Assembly: GCA_965247395.1 (NCBI GenBank) | Contig: OZ252012.1 | Span: 1,550,001 to 1,614,000 of the forward strand | Length of the DNA stretch: 64,000 nt | Direction of reading: 5' to 3' | Source of the DNA: CAYRJD01 sp965247395 | GTDB lineage: Bacteria; Actinomycetota; Acidimicrobiia; Acidimicrobiales; Poriferisodalaceae | Part shown: in pieces, positions 1 through 9,095 of the stretch | How positions within the stretch are numbered: the stretch's first letter is position 1 | Layout of the letters: every line of letters begins with the position of its first letter | Program-made: the position numbers and the translations under genes | The notes under the pieces: generated by a model | Told to the model about the DNA's origin: nothing | Seen by the model: the letters and a program-made list of their open reading frames with translations, nothing else | Database searches by the model: none

Positions 1-1
1 G

Positions 2-223
2 CCAGGGATTTGGGAAGCACGTAACCAGTGGCACGCTAAGCAGGAGCGGTTCCTAGCCAAACATGGGAAATGTTTAGACGATCTAAAAGCTTCTATGCCG
101 TATGACGACTTCTTTAAGTTATGGCGGGATTGGAGTGATCATCGTAAGAACGTGTATGACAAAGTTTCTGCAGCGTTGGGAATGAAACCCAGCGAAGAGA
201 AGGTGGCTGAGCACATTTTGTAA
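2..223 (+). CDS. C-terminal end of an unknown protein (partial)
   Basis: An open frame enters from the left window edge and ends at a TAA, giving 73 residues rich in charged and aromatic positions (ends KVAEHIL). No start is visible because the gene begins outside the window. I do not recognise the family and see no membrane segment. The stretch is AT-richer than the recF-gyrA block that follows. It converges on the lipoprotein gene encoded on the opposite strand 32 bases downstream. Confidence 0.45.
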   Translation, partial: PGIWEARNQWHAKQERFLAKHGKCLDDLKASMPYDDFFKLWRDWSDHRKNVYDKVSAALGMKPSEEKVAEHIL

Positions 224-255
224 AATTTTAGGTTGTCTTCTACAAGGCTTTTGTT

Positions 256-1089
256 TTACTCACAAGATTCTGCAGCCAGGCTTGCTGCTAGATTTAGCGG
301 GTTATCTCCCAAGTCTAGAAAAGTAAACTCGCTTAGTATCATGTGACGTTTATCATAGGATTCAGAAAGCAGAGTTTCTACCAACAGGTCTATATATGTG
401 AGTATGGCCTCTTTGTTTACCACGCTTGCCGCTTCTATTTCCGCAGTAGTTGAAGCTTCGTTAGTGGCAATAGTTGAGAAATTAGAAAGAACAGCTAGAA
501 CTTTATATACTTCTTCCTCTAACACTTCTGGATTGTTGACTTCCTGAGTTTCGTTTCCAAACGTACTGTTATATTCAATGGGCCCATATTCGTTGGCCAG
601 ATCATCTACCACAACATTTAAGAAGGTTGGGGTGTTTACAATTCCCACAGGCACACTTAGATCTGCGAAAAGCGTTCCAAGTGCGAGTTCAAAATCAACA
701 TTTTCATAAGCCTCAGCCTCGAGAATAACTGAGTAAAAATTTTGATACGTTGGTTCAAAAGCGGCATCTAGACCCTCTTCTACGAGTACGAATCCTTTAC
801 CTAGAGCTGTTTTCATTGCTTCATCATATCTTGCTGAAGCTGCAGTGTATGAATTGGGAATTTGATCACAATTTGAATTTATATATTCAATTCTTTCCTC
901 CTCTGAAAGAAAACTGATATCAGTAACCTCATTGCTAGCGGGAAGAGTTGTTTGAGTTGGCGCTGATTCCTCAGCCTGTGAAGAGGAGTCCGTAGTGATA
1001 GAGGAACTGGAGGAACACGACGCTAGAATAAGAGCCGCTACCGACAAGGACGCAAAGGTTTTTAAACCACGTTTAGAGCAGAGTGTCAT
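256..1089 (-). CDS. putative secreted lipoprotein of unknown function
   Basis: 277 residues. The N-terminus has basic residues (KRGLK), a hydrophobic stretch and a lipobox LASC with Cys25 as the predicted lipidated residue, followed by a Ser-rich linker, as in Gram-positive lipoproteins anchored outside the membrane. The remainder is acidic and mostly helical-looking, with no motif I recognise. It is transcribed away from recF across a 59-bp divergent spacer. Base composition is clearly AT-richer than its right-hand neighbours, which may indicate transfer or a fast-evolving surface protein. Lgt, the enzyme that would lipidate it, is encoded at 10955-11824. Confidence 0.7.
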   Translation of the reverse strand: MTLCSKRGLKTFASLSVAALILASCSSSSSITTDSSSQAEESAPTQTTLPASNEVTDISFLSEEERIEYINSNCDQIPNSYTAASARYDEAMKTALGKGFVLVEEGLDAAFEPTYQNFYSVILEAEAYENVDFELALGTLFADLSVPVGIVNTPTFLNVVVDDLANEYGPIEYNSTFGNETQEVNNPEVLEEEVYKVLAVLSNFSTIATNEASTTAEIEAASVVNKEAILTYIDLLVETLLSESYDKRHMILSEFTFLDLGDNPLNLAASLAAESCE

Positions 1090-1148
1090 AATTCACTATT
1101 ATACAGAAAAGGCCAGTATCGGCCGGCTTACCTGTTAGCGGTTGCGCC

Positions 1149-2339
1149 ATGCATATTGAGCGAGTGTGGTTACGGGGTTTTCGCAACCACCACGACACTG
1201 ATGTCAAACTCGATCCAAAGCTGACATTGATCTACGGGGCGAACGGACACGGCAAGACCAACTTGCTTGAGGCCATTGATCTGCTGAGCGGTCATCGCTC
1301 GTTTCGCGGGGCGCAGATTAGTGATTTGATTTGTGTGCACCAGCCTGAGGCCGAGCCAAGCACAGCGCAAAAAGCTCAGGTGCTAGCCGAGGTCGAGCGC
1401 CAAGGCCGCAAGCTTGAGGTGGAGCTGCTGTTTACGGCCAGCCCCGGACAGATGAACCCAAGGCAGACCAGCCCAAAGCAAAAAAGCACTGCAATGCTCA
1501 ACCGTAATCCCGTGAAGCGGCTCAGCGATCTAGCCGAAGCGCTGCAAACGGTTGTGTTTACTCCCGCCGATCTTGCACTAGTGCAAGGCTCACCATCGGG
1601 CCGGCGGCAACTGCTGGACAACATCGCTGAGGCACTCAGCCGCGAGTACCGCCAGCGAAAGCGAGATTTTGACAAGGTATTACGGCACCGCAATGCCTTA
1701 TTAAAGCAGTCTCGTTCCAGGCTCGACGCGGATGCTGAGAGAACACTTGAAATCTGGGACAGCCAGCTGATCGAATGCGCTGAAGTAGTGGGGGAGCAAC
1801 GGGCAAAGGTGGTAGCGCAGCTAGACCCACGTGAGGTTTACCTGCAACTAGCTGCCACCGCTGTCTCACCACCAGGCAGTGAGACAGACGCTCACGGCAC
1901 CAGATTTTTAGCTGGAAACAAAACGCTGGCACTGGACTACCTCGCTCCGTGGCGTGCGAACGGCCTGGGCGAAGCTTTGAAGCAAAGCCGTCGAGAAGAC
2001 TTGCGTCGGGGCACCACCACCGTGGGACCGCAACGAGACGACGTCGCCATCACACTGGACTCGCTGCCAGCTGCTACGCATAGTTCTCAAGGCGAGCAGC
2101 GCAGCGCAGTGTTGGCGTTACGACTAGCTCAACACCGCATGCTGACGGAAGCCCTTAACGACCCACCCGTGATCTTGCTTGATGATGTCTTCTCAGAGCT
2201 GGATAACCAGCGTGCACAGAACCTGATCGACAGCCTGCCAGAGTGTCAAATCGTGATTACCAGCGCTACAGGCGCGGTGCCGCCAAATATCACCGTGAAC
2301 AAGCGGATCGAGTTGCAACATGGCGCAGTCGTTGAGTAA
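1149..2339 (+). CDS. recF: DNA replication/repair protein RecF
   Basis: 396 residues, normal for RecF, an SMC-like ABC ATPase that helps load RecA at gaps with RecO and RecR. The N-terminus reads MHIERVWLRGFRNH, followed by Walker A GANGHGKTN (residues 30-38). Near the C-terminus are the ABC signature SQGEQRS and Walker B VILLDDVFSELD. Its start faces the divergent lipoprotein gene. The stop overlaps the next gene, which begins inside recF, so the two are probably translationally coupled. Its partner gene recR is also in the window at 57502-58092. dnaN, which often precedes recF, is not within the 1.1 kb visible upstream. Confidence 0.96.
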   Translation: MHIERVWLRGFRNHHDTDVKLDPKLTLIYGANGHGKTNLLEAIDLLSGHRSFRGAQISDLICVHQPEAEPSTAQKAQVLAEVERQGRKLEVELLFTASPGQMNPRQTSPKQKSTAMLNRNPVKRLSDLAEALQTVVFTPADLALVQGSPSGRRQLLDNIAEALSREYRQRKRDFDKVLRHRNALLKQSRSRLDADAERTLEIWDSQLIECAEVVGEQRAKVVAQLDPREVYLQLAATAVSPPGSETDAHGTRFLAGNKTLALDYLAPWRANGLGEALKQSRREDLRRGTTTVGPQRDDVAITLDSLPAATHSSQGEQRSAVLALRLAQHRMLTEALNDPPVILLDDVFSELDNQRAQNLIDSLPECQIVITSATGAVPPNITVNKRIELQHGAVVE

Positions 2340-2652
2340 GTCGCCAGATTCGACTCCGCCAGAGGTGCCCGGGCTGCACTCTTTGCGCAGCTCTCTCGAT
2401 AGAGCCGTCAGGCTGCTCGGCCCTGGAGCCGCTATCACCAAGGTCATCAAGCACTGGCCTGAGATAGTCGATGAAGATTTCGCTGAGCACTGCCAGCCCG
2501 AGCATCTGCAATCCGGGCATCTCTTAGTGAGCGCTGACGACTCAAATTGGGCCACCGAGCTGCGCTATCACGGCGGCTATATCGTGCAAAAACTGAACGA
2601 GCTACTGGGTCCTGATGCCGTGACGCGATTGGATATTACGGTCCGTAAATAG
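2320..2652 (+). CDS. DUF721 (DciA-like) family protein
   Basis: 110 residues, overlapping the 3' end of recF by 20 bases and lying just before gyrB, the standard actinobacterial position for DUF721 proteins. The recognisable core is the stretch with KHWPEIVDEDFAEHCQPEHLQ, then GHLLVSADDSNWATELRY and a terminal QKLNELLGPDAVTRLDITV. DciA-type members of this family help load the replicative helicase DnaB; whether this short actinobacterial version does so is inference. The N-terminal 25 residues look disordered. Confidence 0.85.
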   Translation: MAQSLSKSPDSTPPEVPGLHSLRSSLDRAVRLLGPGAAITKVIKHWPEIVDEDFAEHCQPEHLQSGHLLVSADDSNWATELRYHGGYIVQKLNELLGPDAVTRLDITVRK

Positions 2653-2707
2653 GCACGCATTTTCGCCGGAGAATGGCTAGAATACGCGTTGCGATTTCTA
2701 TCAGAAG

Positions 2708-4807
2708 TTGCAGCTAAAAATACCAGTAACTAAGCCAAGATTTGTGCCTGAAACGACCATAACACCTACCACAGAACCAGCTAGTTCAGAAGCTACAGAA
2801 ACCATTGAGATAGAGGCTTCGGACGTTGCCGCAATGGCGGATCGAGCAAAGGTAAGTGGTGCCTACACATCCGACGATATTGCGGTTTTAGAAGGCCTTG
2901 AACCTGTCCGTGAGAGACCCAGCATGTTCATCGGTTCAACTGGCCCAGATGGGCTTCACCACCTTGTTTATGAGGTTGTGGATAATGCCGTAGACGAGGC
3001 AATGGCTGGCCACTGCACGGAGATCAAAGTCGTGCTGCTAGACGATGGTGGCTGCCGTGTATCCGACAATGGGCGTGGTATTCCCGTTGGCCCTGTCAAG
3101 GAATACAACAATCGGCCTGCTGTCGAAGTGGTACTAACCGTTTTGCATGCTGGAGGTAAATTCAGTGGTTCGGGTTACAAGGTTTCTGGTGGCTTACATG
3201 GCGTTGGTGTATCCGTAGTTAATGCCCTGTCGAAGTCGTTGTTATGTGAAGTTGACCGCGACGGTAAGCACTGGAGTCAAGAGTTTCACAATGGAGGCGA
3301 ACCGGTAGCTGCTTTGGCTGAAGTTGGCCTATCTCCCGAAGGCCTCACTGGTACAACTATCACGTTTTATCCAGACCCCAAAATTTTCACAACCACGGTG
3401 GAATTTGAGGCAACCACACTGGTAAATCGCTTGCAGCGTATGGCGTTCCTAAATGCTGGCTTGAGTATTTCTTTTCAGGACGAGCGAGCGGCTGCTGCGG
3501 GGCAACCAATTGGCGAAGAAGTGGTGTTTTGCTACGAGGATGGAATCCGCGATTTTGTGCGCCACCTCAACAAAGGCCGCCATCCACTTTACGAAGAAGT
3601 TGGATTTATTGAGCATCGCGGCACGAGCGACGATTCAGACAGCGAAGCCAACAGCGATGTTGCTGTTGCTTTTCAATGGAATAGCGGGTTTAGTTCGGAC
3701 GGCATATCAAGCTTTGCCAACGGCATTGCCACGATCGAAGGAGGGATGCACGAGCAGGGCTTCCGTTCTGGTCTCACGTTGGCTGTCAATCGCTACGCCC
3801 GTGAACGAGGAACGCTAAAAGACAGTCACGACAATCTGCAAGGCGAAGACATCCGTGAAGGGCTGACAGCGGTAATCAGCGTGCTGCTCAGCTCACCACA
3901 ATTCGAGGGCCAAACGAAGGCCAAACTTGGCAACACCGCCATGAAGTCGCTGGTGCAGACGGTTACCTATAAACAACTGAGCACCTGGCTAGAGGAGCAC
4001 CCCAACGAAGGCAAAGCCATCGTCACCAAAGCTCTTAACGCACGCAAGGCACGTGTGGCCGCACAACAGGCAAAGAACACTATTCGTAAGTCAGCTCTAG
4101 AGGGGGCCGGCTTGCCCGGAAAGCTCACTGATTGCTCGTCAAAGAACGCAGACGAAACCGAGCTTTACATCGTGGAGGGCGATTCGGCAGGTGGCTCCGC
4201 CAAAGACGCGCGTGACCCGGCGACGATGGCCATCTTGCCCATCCGCGGGAAAATCCTCAACGCGGAACGGTCAAGCCGCGAGCGCATTTACGCAAACAGA
4301 GAGGTGCAGGCACTGGTTTCAGCTATCGGTGCGAGCACCGGTGAAGACTTTGATGTCTCTAAGATCCGTTACGGCAAGGTAATTCTCTTATGCGATGCCG
4401 ACGTTGACGGCAGCCACATTAGGACGCTGCTGCTCACGTTCTTTTACCGTGAAATGTCTGATCTGGTTAAGCACCAAAAGGTCTTTATTGCACAGCCACC
4501 GCTTTATTCCACCAAGGTCGGCTCTTCCACGAGGTACCTAAAAGACGACTCGGCTAAGGACCAGTTTTTGGCCGAGCACCCGAAGCATCGCAACGAATTC
4601 ACTCGTTTGAAAGGGCTGGGCGAAATGGACTTTGGTGAATTATGGGATACCACGATGAATCCGGAGACCCGCACGTTGCTGCGAGTAACAGTTGAAGAAG
4701 CCGAAACAGCGCAGCTGACCTTCGAAACCTTGATGGGTGAAGATGTTGAGCAGCGCAAGCGTTACATCTACGAGCACGCCCGTGATGTGCAACTGCTCGA
4801 TGTTTAG
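2708..4807 (+). CDS. gyrB: DNA gyrase subunit B
   Basis: 699 residues from a TTG start. This is the ATPase subunit of gyrase, which introduces negative supercoils together with GyrA. The GHKL ATP-binding motifs are clear: YEVVDNAVDEA, DNGRGIPV and GGLHGVGVSVVNALS (residues about 88-175). The Toprim region has EGDSAGGSAK, RGKILNAE and DADVDGSHIRTLLLTFFYR. The first about 42 residues are low-complexity (TTTEPASSEATETIEI) and the ribosome site before the TTG is poor. An in-frame ATG at 2834 would give a 657-residue protein beginning MADRAKVSGAYTSDDI and is a credible alternative start. gyrA follows after 15 bases. Confidence 0.97.
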   Translation: MQLKIPVTKPRFVPETTITPTTEPASSEATETIEIEASDVAAMADRAKVSGAYTSDDIAVLEGLEPVRERPSMFIGSTGPDGLHHLVYEVVDNAVDEAMAGHCTEIKVVLLDDGGCRVSDNGRGIPVGPVKEYNNRPAVEVVLTVLHAGGKFSGSGYKVSGGLHGVGVSVVNALSKSLLCEVDRDGKHWSQEFHNGGEPVAALAEVGLSPEGLTGTTITFYPDPKIFTTTVEFEATTLVNRLQRMAFLNAGLSISFQDERAAAAGQPIGEEVVFCYEDGIRDFVRHLNKGRHPLYEEVGFIEHRGTSDDSDSEANSDVAVAFQWNSGFSSDGISSFANGIATIEGGMHEQGFRSGLTLAVNRYARERGTLKDSHDNLQGEDIREGLTAVISVLLSSPQFEGQTKAKLGNTAMKSLVQTVTYKQLSTWLEEHPNEGKAIVTKALNARKARVAAQQAKNTIRKSALEGAGLPGKLTDCSSKNADETELYIVEGDSAGGSAKDARDPATMAILPIRGKILNAERSSRERIYANREVQALVSAIGASTGEDFDVSKIRYGKVILLCDADVDGSHIRTLLLTFFYREMSDLVKHQKVFIAQPPLYSTKVGSSTRYLKDDSAKDQFLAEHPKHRNEFTRLKGLGEMDFGELWDTTMNPETRTLLRVTVEEAETAQLTFETLMGEDVEQRKRYIYEHARDVQLLDV

Positions 4808-4822
4808 TGAGTTTTTGGAGAC

Positions 4823-7468
4823 GTGAGCGATACAACTCCACCGGATAATCCAGCAGACGATCCACCAGGCGACCCATCAGATAATTCAGCAGCTGATTCA
4901 GAGGAGGCGGTTGTAGCAACAACCAGCCCTGACGCAAACGGCCGCGCTGAGATCCTCGACATCGAGGTCGCCGATGAGATGCGTCAGTCGTTTTTGGATT
5001 ACGCCATGTCTGTAATCACTGCGCGTGCACTGCCAGATGTGCGTGACGGCCTCAAGCCGGTTCACCGCCGAATTCTCTGGTCGATGTTTGACACAGGCCT
5101 GCTTCCAAACCGTCCTCACAAAAAATGCGCGACCGTCGTGGGAGACGTGATCGCCAATTACCACCCGCACGGCGACATGTCTATTTATGAGGCTCTCGTG
5201 CGAATGGGTCAAACCTTCAGCCTGGCAAACCCGCTTGTGGATTCTCACGGCAACTTCGGCTCGCCCAAAGATCCGCCTGCGGCCTACCGATACACCGAGT
5301 GTCGGCTCACTCCACTGGCGATGTCGTTGCTAGAAGGCATCGACGAAGAAACAACCGATTTCACCCCCAACTTTGACGGTTCTCGCAACGAACCGATGGT
5401 GATGCCGGCGCGTTTCCCCAACTTGCTTGTAAACGGTTCGCAAGGAATTGCGGTGGGCATGGCCACCAGCATTCCCACGCACAACCTTGAGGAGGTGATT
5501 GACGCCACCATCCACCTCATCCACAATCCTGAAGCAACCACGACCGACCTGATGAGGTTCATTCCCGCTCCGGATTTCCCGACCGGCGGCTGCATCATGG
5601 GCCAGGCAGGTGCGTTGGAGGCCTATCAGACTGGCCGTGGCTCTATCTGCTTACGAGCCATGGTTGAGGTAGAAGAAAAGCGCAAGGGTGCGCGACTAAT
5701 CGTTACCGAAATTCCCTACCAGACCTCCGTGGAAGGTATTGAGGAAAAGATTGCTGACCTGGTGCGCCGCAAGGCACTGGAAGGCATCCGAGCGGTACGC
5801 AACGAGTCTTCCAAGGGCAAAACCCGCATGGTGATCGAACTCAAGACCGACGCCAACGCCTCGGTCGTTCTGAACCAGCTATACAAACAGACACCACTGC
5901 AGTCCAACTTTCCAGTGAACATGTTGGCGCTACGTGAAGGCGTGCCGCGCACCTTGACTCTTCGAGATGCCCTAGTGGCCTACATCGACCATCAGGTAGA
6001 GGTAGTAACACGCCGCAGCGAATACCGGCTCCGGGTAGCAAAGGATCGAGCCCATGTGGTGGAGGGATTGCTGCGAGCACTGGACTTGATCGACGAGATC
6101 ATCAAGGTGATCCGCAGCAGCCAAGATCGCGCTGCGGCACTCCAATCCCTGTGCGGAGACACGGTGGGTTTCTCGGAACGCCAGGCCAATCACATCTTGG
6201 ATATGCAGCTGGTGCGCTTGACGCGGCTTGGCCGGTCAAACCTGGAAGACGAAATTACCAAGTTGCGTGCAGCTATTACGGAGCTTGAGCAAATCCTGTC
6301 TGACGACGGACGTTTGCGAGACGTGATCGTCGAAGAGCTGTCGCAGATACGTAAAGACCATCCCACTCCTCGCCGCAGCGTGATCTTGCCCGACGAGGGA
6401 ATCATGGCGGTGGAGGACCTCATCGATAATGAGCCGCTGGTGGTGACGCTTTCAACTGGCGGCTACGTGAAGGCAATGCCGATCGATGAGTTCCGCACGC
6501 AGGGCAGAGGTGGACGGGGAGTGATCGGCGCCAAGATGGCTGCGGATGATGTGCCGGTGAGAGTGCTGACTACCACGGCGCACTCTTACTTGCTGCTGTT
6601 CACCAATCGGGCAAAGGTGTATCGGGTAAAGGCTTATCAAATTCCCAAATCGAGCCGCACATCTCGCGGCATGGCGGTGGTCAATTTGTTGAACCTGGAC
6701 CAAGGCGAAACCGTGCAGGCGATGATCGACGCAGATCATTTCAATCCTGAGAACCATCTGACGTTTGTGACTCGCAATGGGCAAGTGAAACGAACCGCTT
6801 TCAGCGCCTATGCCAACATCCGGTCAAACGGACTGATTGCCTTAGGGCTGCGCGACCAAGACGAGCTGGTACGAGTATTAGAAACTCAGCCAGACGAAGA
6901 TCTGTTCATCACCACCAGCAATGGGATGGTCGTGAGATTCTCGTTGGCTGAAGAAGTGCGCCCGTCAGGACGAAATGCCTCAGGCGTACGTGGCGTCAAG
7001 CTGCGCCCGGGCGACTCGGTGGTAGCGGCTGATGTTGCTAGCACTGATGATGAACGTGACCTGTTTCTGATCACGAATGCTGGCTTTGGGAAGCGCACCA
7101 AAGTGAGCCTGTTTACACGCAAGCATCGCGGCATTAAAGGAATGACCGGCATCAAGCTGCGAGAGGATCGTGGCACAAAGGTGGCTGGAGCCCGCTTGGT
7201 TGACGACGAGGACGAGTTGCTGTTGTTGTCGACGGACGGAATTTTAATTCGGGTAAGTGCCTCCGGAATTTCACAACAAGGCAGAGCTGCTAGCGGCGTG
7301 AAGATCATGTCGTTAGGAGATGGTGAATCGGTTGCCGCCATCGCTCCGGTTGATGTTGACGACGAACTGGACGAGATAGCAGAGGCCGCCGATGTCGATA
7401 CTGCCACTGTCGCTGCCGATACCGGCGATACAGCTGACGTATCAGCCGAAGCACCAGTTGTTGCCTAA
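4823..7468 (+). CDS. gyrA: DNA gyrase subunit A
   Basis: 881 residues from GTG, the DNA-cleaving subunit of gyrase. The first 45 residues are an acidic, proline-rich extension; the family core starts at EILDIEVADEMRQSFLDYAMSVI. The catalytic tyrosine is Tyr157 in RYTE. The quinolone-pocket helix reads YHPHGDMSIYEALVRM, with Met119 at the position of E. coli Ser83 and Glu123 at that of Asp87. The C-terminal beta-pinwheel carries the GyrA box QGRGGRG, which identifies gyrase rather than topoisomerase IV. The C-terminal tail is Ala/Asp-rich. The 3' end overlaps the next gene. Confidence 0.97.
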   Translation: MSDTTPPDNPADDPPGDPSDNSAADSEEAVVATTSPDANGRAEILDIEVADEMRQSFLDYAMSVITARALPDVRDGLKPVHRRILWSMFDTGLLPNRPHKKCATVVGDVIANYHPHGDMSIYEALVRMGQTFSLANPLVDSHGNFGSPKDPPAAYRYTECRLTPLAMSLLEGIDEETTDFTPNFDGSRNEPMVMPARFPNLLVNGSQGIAVGMATSIPTHNLEEVIDATIHLIHNPEATTTDLMRFIPAPDFPTGGCIMGQAGALEAYQTGRGSICLRAMVEVEEKRKGARLIVTEIPYQTSVEGIEEKIADLVRRKALEGIRAVRNESSKGKTRMVIELKTDANASVVLNQLYKQTPLQSNFPVNMLALREGVPRTLTLRDALVAYIDHQVEVVTRRSEYRLRVAKDRAHVVEGLLRALDLIDEIIKVIRSSQDRAAALQSLCGDTVGFSERQANHILDMQLVRLTRLGRSNLEDEITKLRAAITELEQILSDDGRLRDVIVEELSQIRKDHPTPRRSVILPDEGIMAVEDLIDNEPLVVTLSTGGYVKAMPIDEFRTQGRGGRGVIGAKMAADDVPVRVLTTTAHSYLLLFTNRAKVYRVKAYQIPKSSRTSRGMAVVNLLNLDQGETVQAMIDADHFNPENHLTFVTRNGQVKRTAFSAYANIRSNGLIALGLRDQDELVRVLETQPDEDLFITTSNGMVVRFSLAEEVRPSGRNASGVRGVKLRPGDSVVAADVASTDDERDLFLITNAGFGKRTKVSLFTRKHRGIKGMTGIKLREDRGTKVAGARLVDDEDELLLLSTDGILIRVSASGISQQGRAASGVKIMSLGDGESVAAIAPVDVDDELDEIAEAADVDTATVAADTGDTADVSAEAPVVA

Positions 7469-7838
7469 ATCTCAGCAAACCCTGTGGACTAATAAGTCCG
7501 ACCAGTCCGGTCAAGTTGTGTTCATGGTGGTGATGGTTGCTTTTACCTTGCTGGTTGGGTTGGCGTTTGTGTCGCACTGGGCTGTGGCCGCTATTACCCA
7601 GGCACGCGCACAGAACATTGCTGATGCGGTGGCATTGGCTGCGGTCAGCGGCGATGAAGTGGCAGTCTCAGCCGTGGTGCAAGCACAACCAGCAAACATC
7701 CGTGAACAGCTAGTGATTCATACCCAGTCAAACTCTGCGCCAGGTACCAATTTCAGCCCAGAACTCAGCTCAGACAGCGTTTTGGTGACAGTGCAGCTGG
7801 CAAATCAGAGCGCTCACGCCGCTGCAACGGCGCACTAG
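7392..7838 (+). CDS. TadE/TadG-like pilus-assembly type membrane protein
   Basis: 148 residues if the ATG at 7392 is used; this ATG has an AGAGG ribosome site six bases upstream but overlaps gyrA by 77 bases. TTG codons at 7458 and 7461 would shorten the overlap to about 10 bases. The diagnostic region is a single N-terminal membrane segment (QSGQVVFMVVMVAFTLLVG onward) followed by ITQARAQNIADAVALAAVSG. That resembles the helix of actinobacterial TadE/TadG-like proteins, which typically read RAQ-AADAAALAAA. The remainder is a short extracytoplasmic domain. No tad secretion genes are seen nearby, so function is uncertain. Confidence 0.7.
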   Translation: MSILPLSLPIPAIQLTYQPKHQLLPKSQQTLWTNKSDQSGQVVFMVVMVAFTLLVGLAFVSHWAVAAITQARAQNIADAVALAAVSGDEVAVSAVVQAQPANIREQLVIHTQSNSAPGTNFSPELSSDSVLVTVQLANQSAHAAATAH

Positions 7839-7869
7839 AGCAGCAAAACCCAGAGCGTAAGCTGGATAA

Positions 7870-8667
7870 GTGGTGACGACTAGCTCTGAAGATTCGGAGA
7901 AGGAGCAAACCAACTCCACGCCCGAGCAAGCTGAGAGTCAGTCACCGTTTGACCCTGCCGCCGAATCGCTGACGGCGGCCAATCGCCTTAACCGTGCACT
8001 TGGTTTGCCGGAATCGGCTAGTCCCGCAACGATACAAAGCGCTAATTCACCCTCAAGCTCGGCAACGAGTAGTACGAGCACTCCGGTCTTCGATCCAGCT
8101 AGAGCTCCACAGGATCCCCCGGCGGGCTCTCCACCGGCTTCCCCACTAAGCGTTCCACCACGCATCACGCAGAAACCGGCTAAATCAGGATCTGATCCCG
8201 TTACTCCGGACGGAAAAACCACCGCTGCGATTAGCGGCCCTGAAGAAGTCCCAGAGAAGGCATCGTTTCTAAAGCGGCGGCGAGAAAATCTGCGTCGCGT
8301 TCGTCGCGCACGGCGCACGATTCGCCATGTTGATCCCTGGTCGGTGTTCAAAATCTCAGTCCTGCTGTACATCTGTCTTTATGTAGCAGTGATGGTTGCC
8401 GGCGTCTTGCTGTGGTCCGCGCTTCAACGCACAGGCCTAGTGGAAAAGCTGGAGGATTTCATAGCCGAGGTTGGCTCGTATTCGGTGTGGGAGGTAAACG
8501 GCAGCGTTATTTATGAGCGAGCTCGCATTATTGGTCTGGTGCTAGCGGCTGCCGGTGTTGCGATGAATGTGCTGCTAGCGATTGTTTTCAATCTCATTAG
8601 TGACTTAGTCGGTGGAGTGAGATTGACCATCCTTGAAGAAGACAAGCATTCGCCCGACAGCAAATAA
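7870..8667 (+). CDS. DUF3566 membrane protein
   Basis: 265 residues from GTG. The first about 140 residues are disordered and Ser/Pro/Ala-rich, then a basic patch (LKRRRENLRRVRRARRTIRHV) leads into the DUF3566 domain. That domain has two membrane segments (ISVLLYICLYVAVMVAGVLL and IIGLVLAAAGVAMNVLLAIVF) and ends with NLISDLVGGVRLTILEED. DUF3566 genes lie directly downstream of gyrA in many actinobacteria. Role unknown; the cytoplasmic basic tail and position suggest an envelope- or division-associated membrane protein, which is inference. Confidence 0.88.
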   Translation: MVTTSSEDSEKEQTNSTPEQAESQSPFDPAAESLTAANRLNRALGLPESASPATIQSANSPSSSATSSTSTPVFDPARAPQDPPAGSPPASPLSVPPRITQKPAKSGSDPVTPDGKTTAAISGPEEVPEKASFLKRRRENLRRVRRARRTIRHVDPWSVFKISVLLYICLYVAVMVAGVLLWSALQRTGLVEKLEDFIAEVGSYSVWEVNGSVIYERARIIGLVLAAAGVAMNVLLAIVFNLISDLVGGVRLTILEEDKHSPDSK

Positions 8668-8668
8668 T

Positions 8669-8696
8669 CAGTGCTGGCCCACCAGTGCTGGCCCAC
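8669..8696. repeat. 14-bp tandem duplication
   Basis: Two perfect adjacent copies of a 14-bp unit starting cagtgctggcc directly follow the stop of the DUF3566 gene and precede tRNA-Ile. This is one of several short tandem repeats in the window. Confidence 0.8.
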
Positions 8697-8766
8697 CGGT
8701 TTTAGCTCGCCTGCCCAGTTCGCCCGAGCCAGTTCACTTAACAGGATCGCTAGCATCAATGGCTCC

Positions 8767-8840
<74 letters not shown>

Positions 8841-8870
8841 CAAGAATGCTCTGGAGTTTGGGGGTAACCA

Positions 8871-9011
8871 ATGTTGCGACTGGTGAGAAGAGTGCTGCTA
8901 GCAATGGGTGTTAGCTCGCTCGTAGCGGCTGTCTTGCGTCTGCGAAATCCGGGCGAGGTGCCACACAGCGAGGGCAAGTGGCGCGAGCTAAACGGCCCAG
9001 ACTTGCACTAA
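8871..9011 (+). CDS. small conserved 46-residue protein
   Basis: The frame runs from ATG to TAA and encodes 46 residues: MLRLVRRVLLAMGVSSLVAA, then VLRLRNPGEVPHSEGKWREL, then NGPDLH. It has a basic, hydrophobic N-terminal helix that could lie on or in the membrane and a short polar tail ending in a W-R-E-L...P-D-L pattern. The layout resembles tiny uncharacterised actinobacterial proteins encoded next to tRNA-Ile. The coding pattern and start look sound, but no function can be given. It starts 30 bases after the tRNA and may share its transcript. Confidence 0.65.
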   Translation: MLRLVRRVLLAMGVSSLVAAVLRLRNPGEVPHSEGKWRELNGPDLH

Positions 9012-9022
9012 TGCAGCTAGGC

Positions 9023-9060
9023 CTTATAAAAATGCATCTGAAAGTGTCGTCGTGAGCACC
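9023..9060 (+). repeat. 38-bp direct repeat, copy 1
   Basis: A perfect 38-bp copy (starts cttataaaaatgcatctgaa) of the sequence at 9096-9133, with a 73-bp period. It includes a duplicate of the dehydrogenase start codon GTG and its first residues, but here the frame ends after 13 codons. Confidence 0.92.
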
Positions 9061-9095
9061 ATGCCACCACTTGCGAAGTCAGCGCCTTCGTGAAA

